The notes: generated by a model from the sequence alone, not told the origin. A DNA stretch of 64,000 nt from Sphingomonas metalli (GCF_014641735.1 NZ_BMIH01000002.1:806001-870000), one strand, 5' to 3'; counted from the first letter of the stretch, positions 44,941 through 52,853 are shown. A program made the numbers and translations.

Positions 44941-45748
44941 CGAACCACCCGGCCAGCCCCTGCGCGATCCCGGTCAGCAGCTCCTCGGCCAGCGGCAGCA
45001 CCGTCATCCGCCACAGGGCGCGGTTCGCCTCGCGATAATTGGCGTGGGTGGAATCGCCCGGCAGTCCCAGCAGCATCGGCGGCACGCCGAAGGCGAGCGC
45101 GATCTCCCGCGCCGCCGCCGCCTTGGTCCCGGCAAAGTCCAGCTCGGCCGGCGACAGGCTCAGCGCCTGCCATTTGAGGCCCCCTTCCAGCAGCATCGGC
45201 CGCCCGGCATTGCCCGCGCCGGAAAAGGCATCCAGCTCCGCCCTCAGCCGCTCATATTGCGTCGCCGACAGGGCCGATCCGTCGCCCGGATCATAGACCA
45301 GCGCCCCCGACGGCCGCGCCGCATTGTCGAGCAGCGCCTTGCCCCAACGCGCCGCCGCATTGTGCACGGCGACCGCCGCCGACGCCGCGCCCAGGCACCC
45401 CATGCCGTAATGATCGTCGAGCGGGTTGAAGCTGCGGACATGGATCACCTGCGGCCGCTCCGCATCGGCGGCCAGCCGCGTCACCCTCTCGCCGACGCGG
45501 TAGCGATAGGCCTGCACCCATTCCGACCCGGCGCGCGTCTTGCCGAAGCCGCGGCCCGCGCGGATCAGCCAGACCGACCAGTCCTCGTGTCCCGGCAGCT
45601 GCCCCGGATGCGCCCAGAGCGGCCAGCAGTCGTGCAGCGCCCGCACCGCGCCCTCGGGCAGGTCGCCCACCAGCCGCGCCCGCGCGGGTTCGGGCAGCGC
45701 CGCCACCCGCGCCAGCGCCGCGCGCGTCTCCGCCACCGCTTCCGTCAT
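44941..45748 (-). pseudogene. GTA terminase large subunit/portal in-frame fusion remnant
   Basis: The frame opens as a terminase large subunit: RALHDCWPLWAHPGQLPGHEDWSVWLIRAGRGFGKTRAG with the Walker A near residues 65-72. At about residue 80 it becomes the middle of a portal protein without a frame break: RYRVGERVTRLAADAERPQVIHVRSFNPLDDHYGMGC to PGDSTHANYREANRALWRMTVLPLAEELL. Similarity ends at 44941, at the inversion boundary. Terminase catalysis, the first part and end of the portal, and the protease are lost. The open frame runs on to 44540 as nonsense. Confidence 0.8.
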
Positions 45749-46206
45749 TCCTGCGCCTCCGCCCGCATCGCCGCGATCCGCCGCAGCAGTTCGGACTGGG
45801 CGCGCAGCAGCGGCACGCGCACCGGCTCGACCCCGCTGCCCGTCACCTGCGCGGCGGCCAGCGCGTCGCGGCGCTTCAGCAGGTTGAGCGACAGCGACAC
45901 GTCGAGCTTGCGCCCGGCATCGTTCGTCCCCGCCGCCTGGGCGAACAGGTCGCTGTGGAGCAGCATATAGCTGTGATCCCAGGCCGCCGCCCAGCCGGCC
46001 GCGAAATCGATGTCCTGTGCCTGCCAGCTCATCACGGTCGACAGCGGCACCTCCACGCGCGCCGCCGCGGTGCGGACATTGCCGGTCTCGATCAGCAGCT
46101 CCAGAAAGCGCGCGCGCACCGCCTGCCCCGCGCCGCCGCCCGTCCGGCGAAGGCTCGCCGCCTTCGCCGCTCCCGCCGCGCCGGGCGCGCCAGCATCACC
46201 CTTCAT
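45745..46206 (-). CDS. GTA small terminase-like protein, gp1
   Basis: A 153-residue helical protein of the GTA gp1 type: RFLELLIETGNVRTAAARVEVPLSTVMSWQAQDIDFAAGW is a small-terminase helix-turn-helix region, with a C-terminal LLRAQSELLRRIAAMRAEAQ coil. The start at 46206 follows GGGGGAGGCGGGC. It is the first gene of the leftward cluster and overlaps the terminase remnant (ATGA). It appears intact. Confidence 0.8.
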   Translation of the reverse strand: MKGDAGAPGAAGAAKAASLRRTGGGAGQAVRARFLELLIETGNVRTAAARVEVPLSTVMSWQAQDIDFAAGWAAAWDHSYMLLHSDLFAQAAGTNDAGRKLDVSLSLNLLKRRDALAAAQVTGSGVEPVRVPLLRAQSELLRRIAAMRAEAQE

Positions 46207-46306
46207 GCCCGCCTCCCCCGCACGCAGAAAGGGCCGGACAACCACCCGGGCGGCTCCGCTCCGCCCGGGTCGCTCCGACCCGTTCACACCATCTCGATGT
46301 TCCTGT

Positions 46307-46335
46307 TTTGTACACAAACAGCGTGACGCTGTCAA
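46307..46335 (-). promoter_or_regulatory. Probable GTA cluster promoter
   Basis: Minus strand TTGACA (46335-46330), 17 bp spacer, TACAAA (46312-46307), about 100 bp before gp1. A near-consensus sigma-70-type promoter. The transposon end lies only 33 bp upstream of the -35 box. Confidence 0.7.
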
Positions 46336-46377
46336 GCACTTTCGGGCCGGTCGCTTGACGCGCCGTCTGTCGCAGTT

Positions 46378-46472
46378 CCTGAATAGGTGGACTGCGGCCT
46401 TGATTGCCGGTTCGCCCGGGCATTCTGCTCCCGAAACGCTGGACTCATGCCCTGAAAAGATAGACTTTGTCC
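46378..46472 (+). repeat. Three direct repeats at the transposon left end
   Basis: CCTGAATAGGTGGACTGCGG (46378), CCGAAACGCTGGACTCATGC (46430) and CCTGAAAAGATAGACTTTGT (46451) share a CTGAAnnGnTgGACT core with spacings of 52 and 21 bp. Such 20-bp repeats are the transposase-binding sites of TniA/TnsB elements. A related sequence, CTGAAAAGGTGGGTCGTGGC, is at 52670. Confidence 0.6.
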
Positions 46473-46500
46473 GCAGTCCAAGCGGCAGGGTTGTGAACCG

Positions 46501-48183
46501 ATGCGCGAGGCGGGAACGGACGGTGCGAGTGACGCAGCCTTTAGCGAGGCCCATCGCCGGGAACTCGTGATCCGGCCTCTTGCCGCCAAGGTCACGATCA
46601 ATGCCCAGACCGCAGCGAACGCTGCAGCCACCTTGGGTCTTGGACGCTCCCGCCTGTTCGAACTAATCCGGGCGTACCGCGCTTCACCGGAGCTCGCCTC
46701 GCTTCTCCCGGGCAAGCGCGGTCGGGTACGGGGCGAGCGCCGGTTGCTGAGCGAACAGGAAGACCTGATCGGCCGAGCGCTTCGCGAGGTTTATCTCACC
46801 GCGGAGAAGCCGAGCGTAGCCAGCTTGCGACGTTGGCTGCGTCACGAGTGCCTGAAGGCCGGCGTCCCAATCCCGAGCGTCAAGGCGCTGCGCGCTCGCA
46901 TCGCGGCGCTCCCGCCGAAGGACATCATCGCCGCGCGCGAGGGCGCCAAGGTGGCGGCCGACCGGTTTCGGCCGGTGCGCGGCCGCCTTGAGGCAGGCTA
47001 CGCACTCGAACTCGTGCAGTCCGACCACACGCTCGTCGACGTAATCGCAGTCGACGACGTGTATCGTCGGCCGATCGGCCGGCCGTGGATCACGCTCATG
47101 ATCGACATTGCGAGCAGGACGGTGCCGGGCTTCTACCTCACGATGCTGCACCCGTCGGCGGTGTCGGTCGGGATGGCCATGCGCCACGCCGTGCTGCCGA
47201 AGGACCCCTGGCTCGCCGAACGCGGCATGTCTGCGCCCTGGGGCAATCAGGGCTTGATGGACCGTCTTCACCTCGACAATGCGCGGGAGCATCATTCGAA
47301 GGCATTGAAGCGCGGCTGCCGTGCCTACTCGATCGCGCTCGAGTACCGGCCTCGCAAGCGTCCCCATTATGGTGCGCACATCGAGCGGCTGATCGGGACG
47401 ATGATGGGCGCCGTCCACCTGCTGCCCGGCACCACTTTTTCCAACGTCGCCGAGCGCGGCGACTACCAGGCCGAAGGCAAGGCGTGCATGACGCTGGCGG
47501 AGATCGAGGCCTGGCTCGCGGCGGAGATCATCGGGCCGTACCACGCCGATATTCACCGCGGGCTCGGCATCCCGCCTGCGACAGCTTGGGACGAAGCGGT
47601 CGAGCGACGGACGGAACTCATGCGGCTGCCCGCTGATCCGGCCACGTTCCTGTTCGACTTTCTGCCCTGCGAGGTGCGAGCGGTCACGCGCGAAGGGATC
47701 GAGCTGTTCAACACCCACTACTGGGATGATGCCCTGTCCTGTCATTATACTCGACTCGGCGGCAAGCTGCCCGTCCGGTGGGACCCGCGCGACCTGTCGC
47801 GGATCTGGCTCGAGCTGCCGGATGGTGATCATCTTGAGGTGCCGTACCGCGACCTTCGCCGGCCAGCGATCACCCGATGGGAGCAGCTGGAGGCGCAGCG
47901 TACCCTGCGCGAGCGGGGTCGCGGGGCCGTCAACGAGCAGCTCATCTTTGATGCCGTTGAGACGCAGCGCTTCATCGTCGCCGAGGCTGCCCGCAAGACC
48001 AAGGCGGCCCGGCTGGCCATGCAGCGCACCGCGACGGCGCTCGCGGACGCTCAACGCGTCCGCGCGGCCAAGCACTCTGATCTGCCCAAGCGTGCCGAGC
48101 CGGCGCCTGTGTCTGGCCAACTACCGCCACCCGCGCCTTCAGCGGGCGACCTCCCGTTCCTGGTCGACGAGAAGAGAGGATGA
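46501..48183 (+). CDS. tniA: TniA/TnsB-type DDE transposase (Mu transposase C-terminal family)
   Basis: A 560-residue transposase that cleaves and joins element ends. Helix-turn-helix regions occupy roughly residues 25-140 (LGLGRSRLFELIRAYR; KPSVASLRRWLRHE), followed by the integrase core with Asp175 (LVQSDHTLVDV), Asp259 (LHLDNAREHH) and Glu295 (PHYGAHIERLIG), then the Mu C-terminal beta domain (GGKLPVRWDPRDLSRIWLELPDG) and a basic tail. Its stop overlaps tniB by four bases. Codon use is moderately GC-rich but lower than in flanking chromosomal genes. Confidence 0.88.
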   Translation: MREAGTDGASDAAFSEAHRRELVIRPLAAKVTINAQTAANAAATLGLGRSRLFELIRAYRASPELASLLPGKRGRVRGERRLLSEQEDLIGRALREVYLTAEKPSVASLRRWLRHECLKAGVPIPSVKALRARIAALPPKDIIAAREGAKVAADRFRPVRGRLEAGYALELVQSDHTLVDVIAVDDVYRRPIGRPWITLMIDIASRTVPGFYLTMLHPSAVSVGMAMRHAVLPKDPWLAERGMSAPWGNQGLMDRLHLDNAREHHSKALKRGCRAYSIALEYRPRKRPHYGAHIERLIGTMMGAVHLLPGTTFSNVAERGDYQAEGKACMTLAEIEAWLAAEIIGPYHADIHRGLGIPPATAWDEAVERRTELMRLPADPATFLFDFLPCEVRAVTREGIELFNTHYWDDALSCHYTRLGGKLPVRWDPRDLSRIWLELPDGDHLEVPYRDLRRPAITRWEQLEAQRTLRERGRGAVNEQLIFDAVETQRFIVAEAARKTKAARLAMQRTATALADAQRVRAAKHSDLPKRAEPAPVSGQLPPPAPSAGDLPFLVDEKRG

Positions 48184-49109
48184 CCAGATTCGCGCATCTG
48201 GCGGAAGGCTACCGCGACCAGGCGCTCTGGCCTGACGATGAGCGTATCGCATGGATACGCAAGGATCGCTGGGTCGGTTTTCCGAAGGCGGAGAAGGTCC
48301 GGTTGATGCTGGGCGAGCTGCTGGCGCACCCGCCTCGCACCCGCATGCCCTGCCTTCTCGTTTTCGGGCAAACAGGGATGGGCAAATCGCATATCGTCGA
48401 GCGGTTTGCGGACGAGAACCCGCGCACCTTCGATGACAGAACGGGGCTGGCGACCATTCCGGTCGTCGCCGTGCAGCTGCCGCCGGAGCCGACCGAGGGC
48501 GAGTTCTACGACGAAGTCCTAGCCGCGCTGGGTGCTGGCTTCGCCGGTGGCTCCGACATCGGACGCGCCCGGCAGCTTACGCGCCGATTGATGGGTCAGG
48601 TCGGCGCGCGCATGCTGCTGCTTGACGAGATCAACCACATGCTGGCCTGCACACCGCGACAGCAACGCATCTTCCTGAACACTATCCGCTACTTCGCCAA
48701 CGATCTGCGCATTCCATTGGTCTGCACGGGCAACCACGAGGCGAGGGCGGCGCTCTTGACGGACGCCGCGCTTGCCGATCGCTTCGATGCGATCGAGCTC
48801 GTGCGTTGGCGAGACGACGAAGCCTTTCGGCTGCTCTTGGTGACGCTGGCCGCCATCCTGCCGCTCCGAAACCCGTCGCCGCTCGCCGAAGACTTGTTCA
48901 GGGCCAGGCTGCTGGAGCTGACCGATGGAAATACCGGCCGTATCTTCCGGCTTGTCGAGAACCTCGCCGTTCGGGCGATCCGGCGGAGCGCGGAGACGAT
49001 CGGACCCGAAGACCTGGACGCCGATGACCTTGTGCTGCCGAGCGTCACCATGAAGGAGATCGCGAAACGCCAAGGGCGGCCAGTGTCGGGCGCGGCGGGC
49101 ACTGCATGA
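48180..49109 (+). CDS. tniB: TniB AAA+ ATPase
   Basis: A 309-residue AAA+ ATPase of the TniB/TnsC type that selects target DNA and activates the transposase. Walker A is GQTGMGKS (residues 63-70), Walker B MLLLDEINHML, and sensor 1 LVCTGNHEA. It starts within the end of tniA. Length is normal for TniB. Confidence 0.88.
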   Translation: MTRFAHLAEGYRDQALWPDDERIAWIRKDRWVGFPKAEKVRLMLGELLAHPPRTRMPCLLVFGQTGMGKSHIVERFADENPRTFDDRTGLATIPVVAVQLPPEPTEGEFYDEVLAALGAGFAGGSDIGRARQLTRRLMGQVGARMLLLDEINHMLACTPRQQRIFLNTIRYFANDLRIPLVCTGNHEARAALLTDAALADRFDAIELVRWRDDEAFRLLLVTLAAILPLRNPSPLAEDLFRARLLELTDGNTGRIFRLVENLAVRAIRRSAETIGPEDLDADDLVLPSVTMKEIAKRQGRPVSGAAGTA

Positions 49110-49112
49110 GCG

Positions 49113-50321
49113 ATGGTCGTCGACGCATCCCCGCTGCCGGTCGCCCCGCGTGCGCATCCCGACGAACTGATCTCGTCCTGGCTGGGCAGAACTGCGGCGG
49201 TCTACGACATGGACGTGGACCGGTTGCGTGCCAGCCTGCTGCGGAACGGCGACGTCGCTCCTAACGGTGTGGACGTTGGACTTGATCCCGACGAGCGGGA
49301 TCGGATCGCCGAGGCGTTCGGACTGGCCCCGGGATGCGTCGCTGCGCTTGACCTCGGGCAGGCTTGGCCGAACCTTGCCGTGGACTGGCTACGCTGCATC
49401 AACCGGGCGAGAGACGCCCCGGGTCCTTTGCTTCTTTGCTGGTGTCCTACCTGTCTTGAAGAAGGTCGCAGAGCGGGGGGCGCTTACCTTGATCGTGAGG
49501 CAGCTCTTCCGCTGGTCCTCTGTCATCGTCACTTGCGATGGCGATACGAAAGCTGCCGCAACTGCGTGCCCACTCGCCAGCCGACCTTTGTGCACATCAA
49601 CGGCGCGACCGAACTGATCTGCCCCGACTGTCGCAAGCTCCTTCAGACCGTTGTCCATCGTGTTCCCGCCAGCGAGTGGCCGAGTGACGATCGGCGCGGC
49701 GCCCGACAGTTCGAGATGCTGCTGGCATTTGAGAAATGCTTGCGAGCCGCCTGGCTCGGCCATTCGTCGCACTGGTTCGGGGTAGGCGAGGTCCAACCGT
49801 CCGAGTTCCTGGCGCTGCTCGACGATCTGACAAAGGCGCTGCTCGCGCGCAATCTGGACCAAACCAGCCTGATCAACCGCTTCCAATGCGAGTTCATCGG
49901 CGCTGTTCCGCACCACCGGCCTCGCAGTTGGGCGGACGCTTCCTTCCCCAAGCTTTCACCGAGAATGAGGGCCAAGGTACTGTGCGCGGTGATCGCAATT
50001 ATCTCACGCGAGGAGATTAGCGTGCTGTTCTCCCTTTGGTACTGGACCAGGTCGTCGGGTTCCGAGGTCAAGGCCCAGAAGCTTGAGTGGTTGTTCGAGA
50101 ACGCCACGACACGCGTGCAGGCCATGCTGATTCGAGGCAGCGAGCGGTGGCCGGCGGCCCTGCGGGAACGCATGCGCGTTCTGCATGGAGCGTCGGGTAT
50201 CGACGTCGATAATGTGCTTGCACGCTTCGAGGCTATCCGGGCGGAGCTCGGCTTCACCAGCCTGGTCAGGCGCCCCGGGGATCCAGGTTGGCGCGGCAGT
50301 CTGGCGGACCTTCCTGCCTGA
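49113..50321 (+). CDS. tniQ: TniQ target-selection protein
   Basis: A 402-residue TniQ/TnsD-family protein. The N-terminus reads APRAHPDELISSWLGRTA, the family signature, followed by zinc-binding clusters CWCPTCLEEGR, LPLVLCHRHLRW, CRNC and LICPDCRKLL. TniQ directs the transposition complex to its target. It lies three bases after tniB. The C-terminal half is not recognisable as a known targeting domain. Confidence 0.85.
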   Translation: MVVDASPLPVAPRAHPDELISSWLGRTAAVYDMDVDRLRASLLRNGDVAPNGVDVGLDPDERDRIAEAFGLAPGCVAALDLGQAWPNLAVDWLRCINRARDAPGPLLLCWCPTCLEEGRRAGGAYLDREAALPLVLCHRHLRWRYESCRNCVPTRQPTFVHINGATELICPDCRKLLQTVVHRVPASEWPSDDRRGARQFEMLLAFEKCLRAAWLGHSSHWFGVGEVQPSEFLALLDDLTKALLARNLDQTSLINRFQCEFIGAVPHHRPRSWADASFPKLSPRMRAKVLCAVIAIISREEISVLFSLWYWTRSSGSEVKAQKLEWLFENATTRVQAMLIRGSERWPAALRERMRVLHGASGIDVDNVLARFEAIRAELGFTSLVRRPGDPGWRGSLADLPA

Positions 50322-50426
50322 GGGCTCACGGCTGAAGCGGGACGGCGATCCCGTTCAGCGACGGTTTGCCGCGGATGGCTTCGCCGCTATGACATCGGCT
50401 CGGCAAACAGGGGGGAAGCGGACAGC

Positions 50427-50696
50427 ATGAACACCAAGGATCTCGCCAAGCAGGTCGCCGACCACCTCGGCACGACGGAGAAGCAGACGCGCGACCTGCT
50501 CGACGCGGTGCTGAACGCGATCAGCCAGGCCGCCGCGGCGGGTGACGAGATCAACCTGCCGGGCTTCGGCAAGTTCAAGGTGAAGAGCATGAGCGAGCGC
50601 AGCGGCCGCAACCCTGCGACCGGCGAGCCGATCACAATCGCCGCGTCGAAGAAGCTCACGTTCGCGCCGGCCAAAGCCCTCAAGGATCGGCTCTGA
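50427..50696 (+). CDS. HU-family DNA-binding protein, transposon-borne
   Basis: An 89-residue complete HU/IHF-type protein: NTKDLAKQVADHLGTTEKQTRDLLDAV, then INLPGFGKFKVKSMSERSGRNPATGEP (the DNA-bending arm). A good ribosome site (GGGGGAAGCGG) precedes the ATG. It sits between tniQ and a serine protease gene, with 6 bp to the latter, so it could aid transposition or belong to the cargo module. Confidence 0.88.
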   Translation: MNTKDLAKQVADHLGTTEKQTRDLLDAVLNAISQAAAAGDEINLPGFGKFKVKSMSERSGRNPATGEPITIAASKKLTFAPAKALKDRL

Positions 50697-50702
50697 GCGT
50701 TA

Positions 50703-51566
50703 GTGGCCGCGCGTAACCGAAGGCCGGCTCCGAAACCGGCCAATTTGAAGGAGGCGCTCGAGCGCGTGCCTTGGGCGTCGCGCGGGCGGGAGACGCCGAT
50801 CTCCCGCCTCGCACGATCGATCGTACCCGTCGGCAACAAGGCGGGCGTGCCGAAGGGCGACCTCGCGCTCCATATCGCGATCCAGGATCCCGCCCATGAG
50901 GACTGGGTCATGGACATTCAGGGTACCGCCTTTCAGGTTGGGCGCGGCAAGCTCTACACCTGCTGGCACGTCGTGGAAGCGCTCCGCTTGAAGGAGCATG
51001 AAGCGTACCTCTGGGCGAACAGCCGGCTGAACGGCGTAGAGGCGCAACGGCCGTACCCGTTCGCGGCCGTCATGCGCTACTATGACCAACGGTTCGAGAA
51101 CGGCGGACCGGGGATCGACGCCGGCATCCTGATCTGTCCTGCGACCGAGAGCGAGGAGGCGCCCTACGACGTGCCGCCGGTGGCCTGGGGAGACTCGACC
51201 AAGGTTGGAATCGGCGACCGGGTGCTGATCGGCGGCTTCCCGCTCGGCAAGGCGATGTTTTTCTCCAACGCGACCAACCGCGGGCTGGTCCAGCCGTCCT
51301 TTTTCGAAGGGATCATCAGCGCGGTGATCCCGGCCATACAGCGCGGTGAGACGCGACTGTTCCAGATCAGCTCGGTGGCGCTCGGCGGCATCAGCGGCGG
51401 CGTGGTGTGTGACGCGAAGACGGGTGCTGTGCTCGGCATGGTGACGAGCGGGCTCACCGTGGGCGAGATCAGCCTGCCGATCACCTACGCAATTCCCAGC
51501 GAGGTGCTCCGGCCCTTTGCCGATGCAATCAGCTTCGACGTCGGCGACGGGGAACGATGGCGCTAG
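50703..51566 (+). CDS. Trypsin-like serine protease, transposon cargo
   Basis: A 287-residue S1/S46-type protease without signal peptide, thus cytoplasmic. The triad is visible: His89 in LYTCWHVVEAL, Asp139 in GPGIDAGILICP, Ser231 in ALGGISGGVVCD. The first 50 residues are basic. The start is GTG at 50703, six bases after the HU stop. Intracellular trypsin-like proteases in defence loci act as effectors cleaving host or phage proteins; that role is inferred from context. Confidence 0.8.
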   Translation: MAARNRRPAPKPANLKEALERVPWASRGRETPISRLARSIVPVGNKAGVPKGDLALHIAIQDPAHEDWVMDIQGTAFQVGRGKLYTCWHVVEALRLKEHEAYLWANSRLNGVEAQRPYPFAAVMRYYDQRFENGGPGIDAGILICPATESEEAPYDVPPVAWGDSTKVGIGDRVLIGGFPLGKAMFFSNATNRGLVQPSFFEGIISAVIPAIQRGETRLFQISSVALGGISGGVVCDAKTGAVLGMVTSGLTVGEISLPITYAIPSEVLRPFADAISFDVGDGERWR

Positions 51567-51796
51567 TCGGACCGGTGCCATGGACGCCGCTTGCGCGGCG
51601 GGAATGGGAGGCGCATATCACTGTCATGGCGACCCGGTCCGATACGATCACCACTAAGAGCAGCAAGCCGGGCGTGCTCGGGCGCAGCGCAGCGACGGGC
51701 CGTTACGTTCTGGCGCCTGTGGCGACCAAGAAGGCGACCGTCTCCGACCAGCGTATCGCCGCGGCAGTGAAGAGCGTTCTGGCCAAGAAGAAGTAG
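51557..51796 (+). CDS. Small basic hypothetical protein, transposon cargo
   Basis: Up to 79 residues; unrecognised. The ATG at 51557 overlaps the protease stop, while an internal ATG at 51626 would give a 56-residue product starting MATRSDTITTKSSKPG. The C-terminus is lysine-rich (ATKKATVSDQRIAAAVKSVLAKKK), and the GRSAATGRYVLAP segment resembles short antitoxin-like proteins only loosely. It is coupled to the next gene, 1 bp away. Confidence 0.55.
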   Translation: MALVGPVPWTPLARREWEAHITVMATRSDTITTKSSKPGVLGRSAATGRYVLAPVATKKATVSDQRIAAAVKSVLAKKK

Positions 51797-51797
51797 C

Positions 51798-52433
51798 TTG
51801 CCGGCTGTCCAGACGTCGACGGACGACGTCTTCATTAATTGCCCGTTCGACGATGCCTTCGCGCCGACGTTCCGGGCACTGATCTTTGCGATCCTCGTCT
51901 GCGGCTTTCGCCCGCGCTCGGCGCGCGAGCTGGATGACGGTGGCCAAACCCGGATCGACAAGATCTTCGCGCTGATCGAGCAGTGCCGCTACGGCATCCA
52001 TGACCTGTCACGCACCGAGCTGGACGCGGTCAACAACCTGCCGCGCTTCAACATGCCGTTGGAACTCGGGCTGTTCCTTGGCGCCAAGCGCTACGGCGGC
52101 AAACATCAGAAGGCCAAGCGTGTCCTGATCCTCGACGTGGAGCAGTTCCGCTACCAGCGTTTCATCTCAGATCTGGCCGGTATGGACATCCATGAGCATG
52201 GCGGCGACCCGGGTCGTGCGCTCCGCGAGGCGCGTGATTGGCTCGCCAACGTGTCACGCCGCGAGCTGCCCAGCGCCGACCGCGTGCAGCGCGTCTATGA
52301 GGCGTTTCTAGCCGACTTGCCCGATCTGGCGGCCGAGCTAGAGTTCGATCCGAATCGGATCCCGTATGTCGACTTCGAGCGGATCGTCGGCCGCTGGCTG
52401 ATCGAAGCGCCGGCCGCGATCGGGGCGGCGTAA
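51798..52433 (+). CDS. TIR/nucleoside deoxyribosyltransferase-like protein, transposon cargo
   Basis: A 211-residue soluble protein. The first 150 residues have a flavodoxin-like, TIR/deoxyribosyltransferase-like pattern: DDVFINCPFDDAFAPTFRALIFAIL, RIDKIFALIEQCRYGIHDLSRTE, then FNMPLELGLFLGAKRYGG, with Glu89 placed like the catalytic Glu of NADase TIR and NDT enzymes. The C-terminal 60 residues are helical. The only start near homology is TTG at 51798 following AAGAAGAAG. It probably acts on NAD or nucleotides; this is inference from motif order. Confidence 0.7.
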   Translation: MPAVQTSTDDVFINCPFDDAFAPTFRALIFAILVCGFRPRSARELDDGGQTRIDKIFALIEQCRYGIHDLSRTELDAVNNLPRFNMPLELGLFLGAKRYGGKHQKAKRVLILDVEQFRYQRFISDLAGMDIHEHGGDPGRALREARDWLANVSRRELPSADRVQRVYEAFLADLPDLAAELEFDPNRIPYVDFERIVGRWLIEAPAAIGAA

Positions 52434-52436
52434 GAC

Positions 52437-52506
52437 ACATCAAAAGCCGTTACGCTCTGTTGCTGCCAGTTAGAAAAGACACATTCTCCGCTAGATAGAA
52501 ACGACA
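52437..52506 (-). repeat. Three TGTSTTTTCTA-type direct repeats after the cargo genes
   Basis: Read on the minus strand: TGTCGTTTCTATCTAGCGG (from 52506), TGTGTCTTTTCTAACTGGC (from about 52484) and TGTGTCTTACGCC overlapping the last stop codon. They resemble terminal repeats of IS21/TniA elements and may be either the inner transposase sites of this transposon or the scar of another IS. Confidence 0.5.
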
Positions 52507-52517
52507 CTCGCTCGTGG

Positions 52518-52567
52518 CAGCGGGGGCAGCGTGGAGCCCCCCAAGCAGCGCAGCGCTGCCCCCGCTG
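52518..52567. repeat. Strong hairpin with perfect 14-bp arms
   Basis: CAGCGGGGGCAGCG and its exact complement CGCTGCCCCCGCTG separated by 22 bases. No U run follows, so it could be a Rho-type terminator for the cargo operon or a structural DNA element. Confidence 0.7.
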
Positions 52568-52820
52568 ATGCGATGACATGGCGGCTCTCGCCCTTGGACC
52601 CGCTGCGACAGCATCGGGCGCGAGGCCCAGTTGGTTTTCTGCCCAGGGTCTCGCTGGCCGTTCGTTTCTGAAAAGGTGGGTCGTGGCTTTTGGCTGCTGC
52701 TGTGGATGAACCGCCGCCAGCAGCCATCATGACGCGGGTTTGTGACACCTCGAGACCCGCGGAAGGCCGACGTCGAAGAGGTTGCGTCACAACCGGACGG
52801 CTCCGACACCGTCCCGATTG

Positions 52821-52836
52821 GGATGGTATTTCGGGA
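52821..52836. repeat. 16-bp direct repeat, copy 1
   Basis: GGATGGTATTTCGGGA, identical to 63640-63655. It lies eight bases beyond the transposon's target duplication. Confidence 0.6.
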
Positions 52837-52853
52837 TTATGGAAGTAGATCGG

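Larger units (their letters stand above)
46368..52808. mobile_element. Tn5053/Tn7-like (TniABQ) transposon with accessory cargo
   Basis: A 6.44-kb element. The left end begins TGTCGCAG at 46368 and the right end finishes with the complement of TGTCGGAG at 52808; TGTC/GACA termini are typical of TniA elements. The 5-bp sequence CCGTC precedes the left end (46363-46367) and follows the right end (52809-52813), the 5-bp duplication expected of this family. Gene order tniA-tniB-tniQ then cargo (HU-like, serine protease, small protein, TIR-like). No resolvase is present. Ends were read by eye; the TIR beyond the first eight bases is poor. Confidence 0.7.
52434..52853. other. Gene-free right end of the transposon and junction
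   Basis: 420 bp without a supportable gene. It contains repeats of TGTSTTTTCTA type, a strong hairpin at 52518-52567, the transposon right end at 52808 with target duplication to 52813, and the 16-bp repeat at 52821. Confidence 0.6.

Noticed and set aside
46307..46320. TTTTGTACACAAAC as a possible repressor palindrome
   Set aside because: Only TGTACA is truly palindromic; the bases are better explained as the -10 box of the GTA promoter.
46684..48120. Minus-strand frame across the transposase gene
   Set aside because: The plus strand carries a complete DDE transposase; the opposite frame shows no motifs.
52437..52506. Right end of the transposon at 52506 (TGTCGTTTC terminus)
   Set aside because: The following bases (CTCGC) do not match the left target duplication, whereas the site at 52808 does; kept only as an inner repeat or IS scar.
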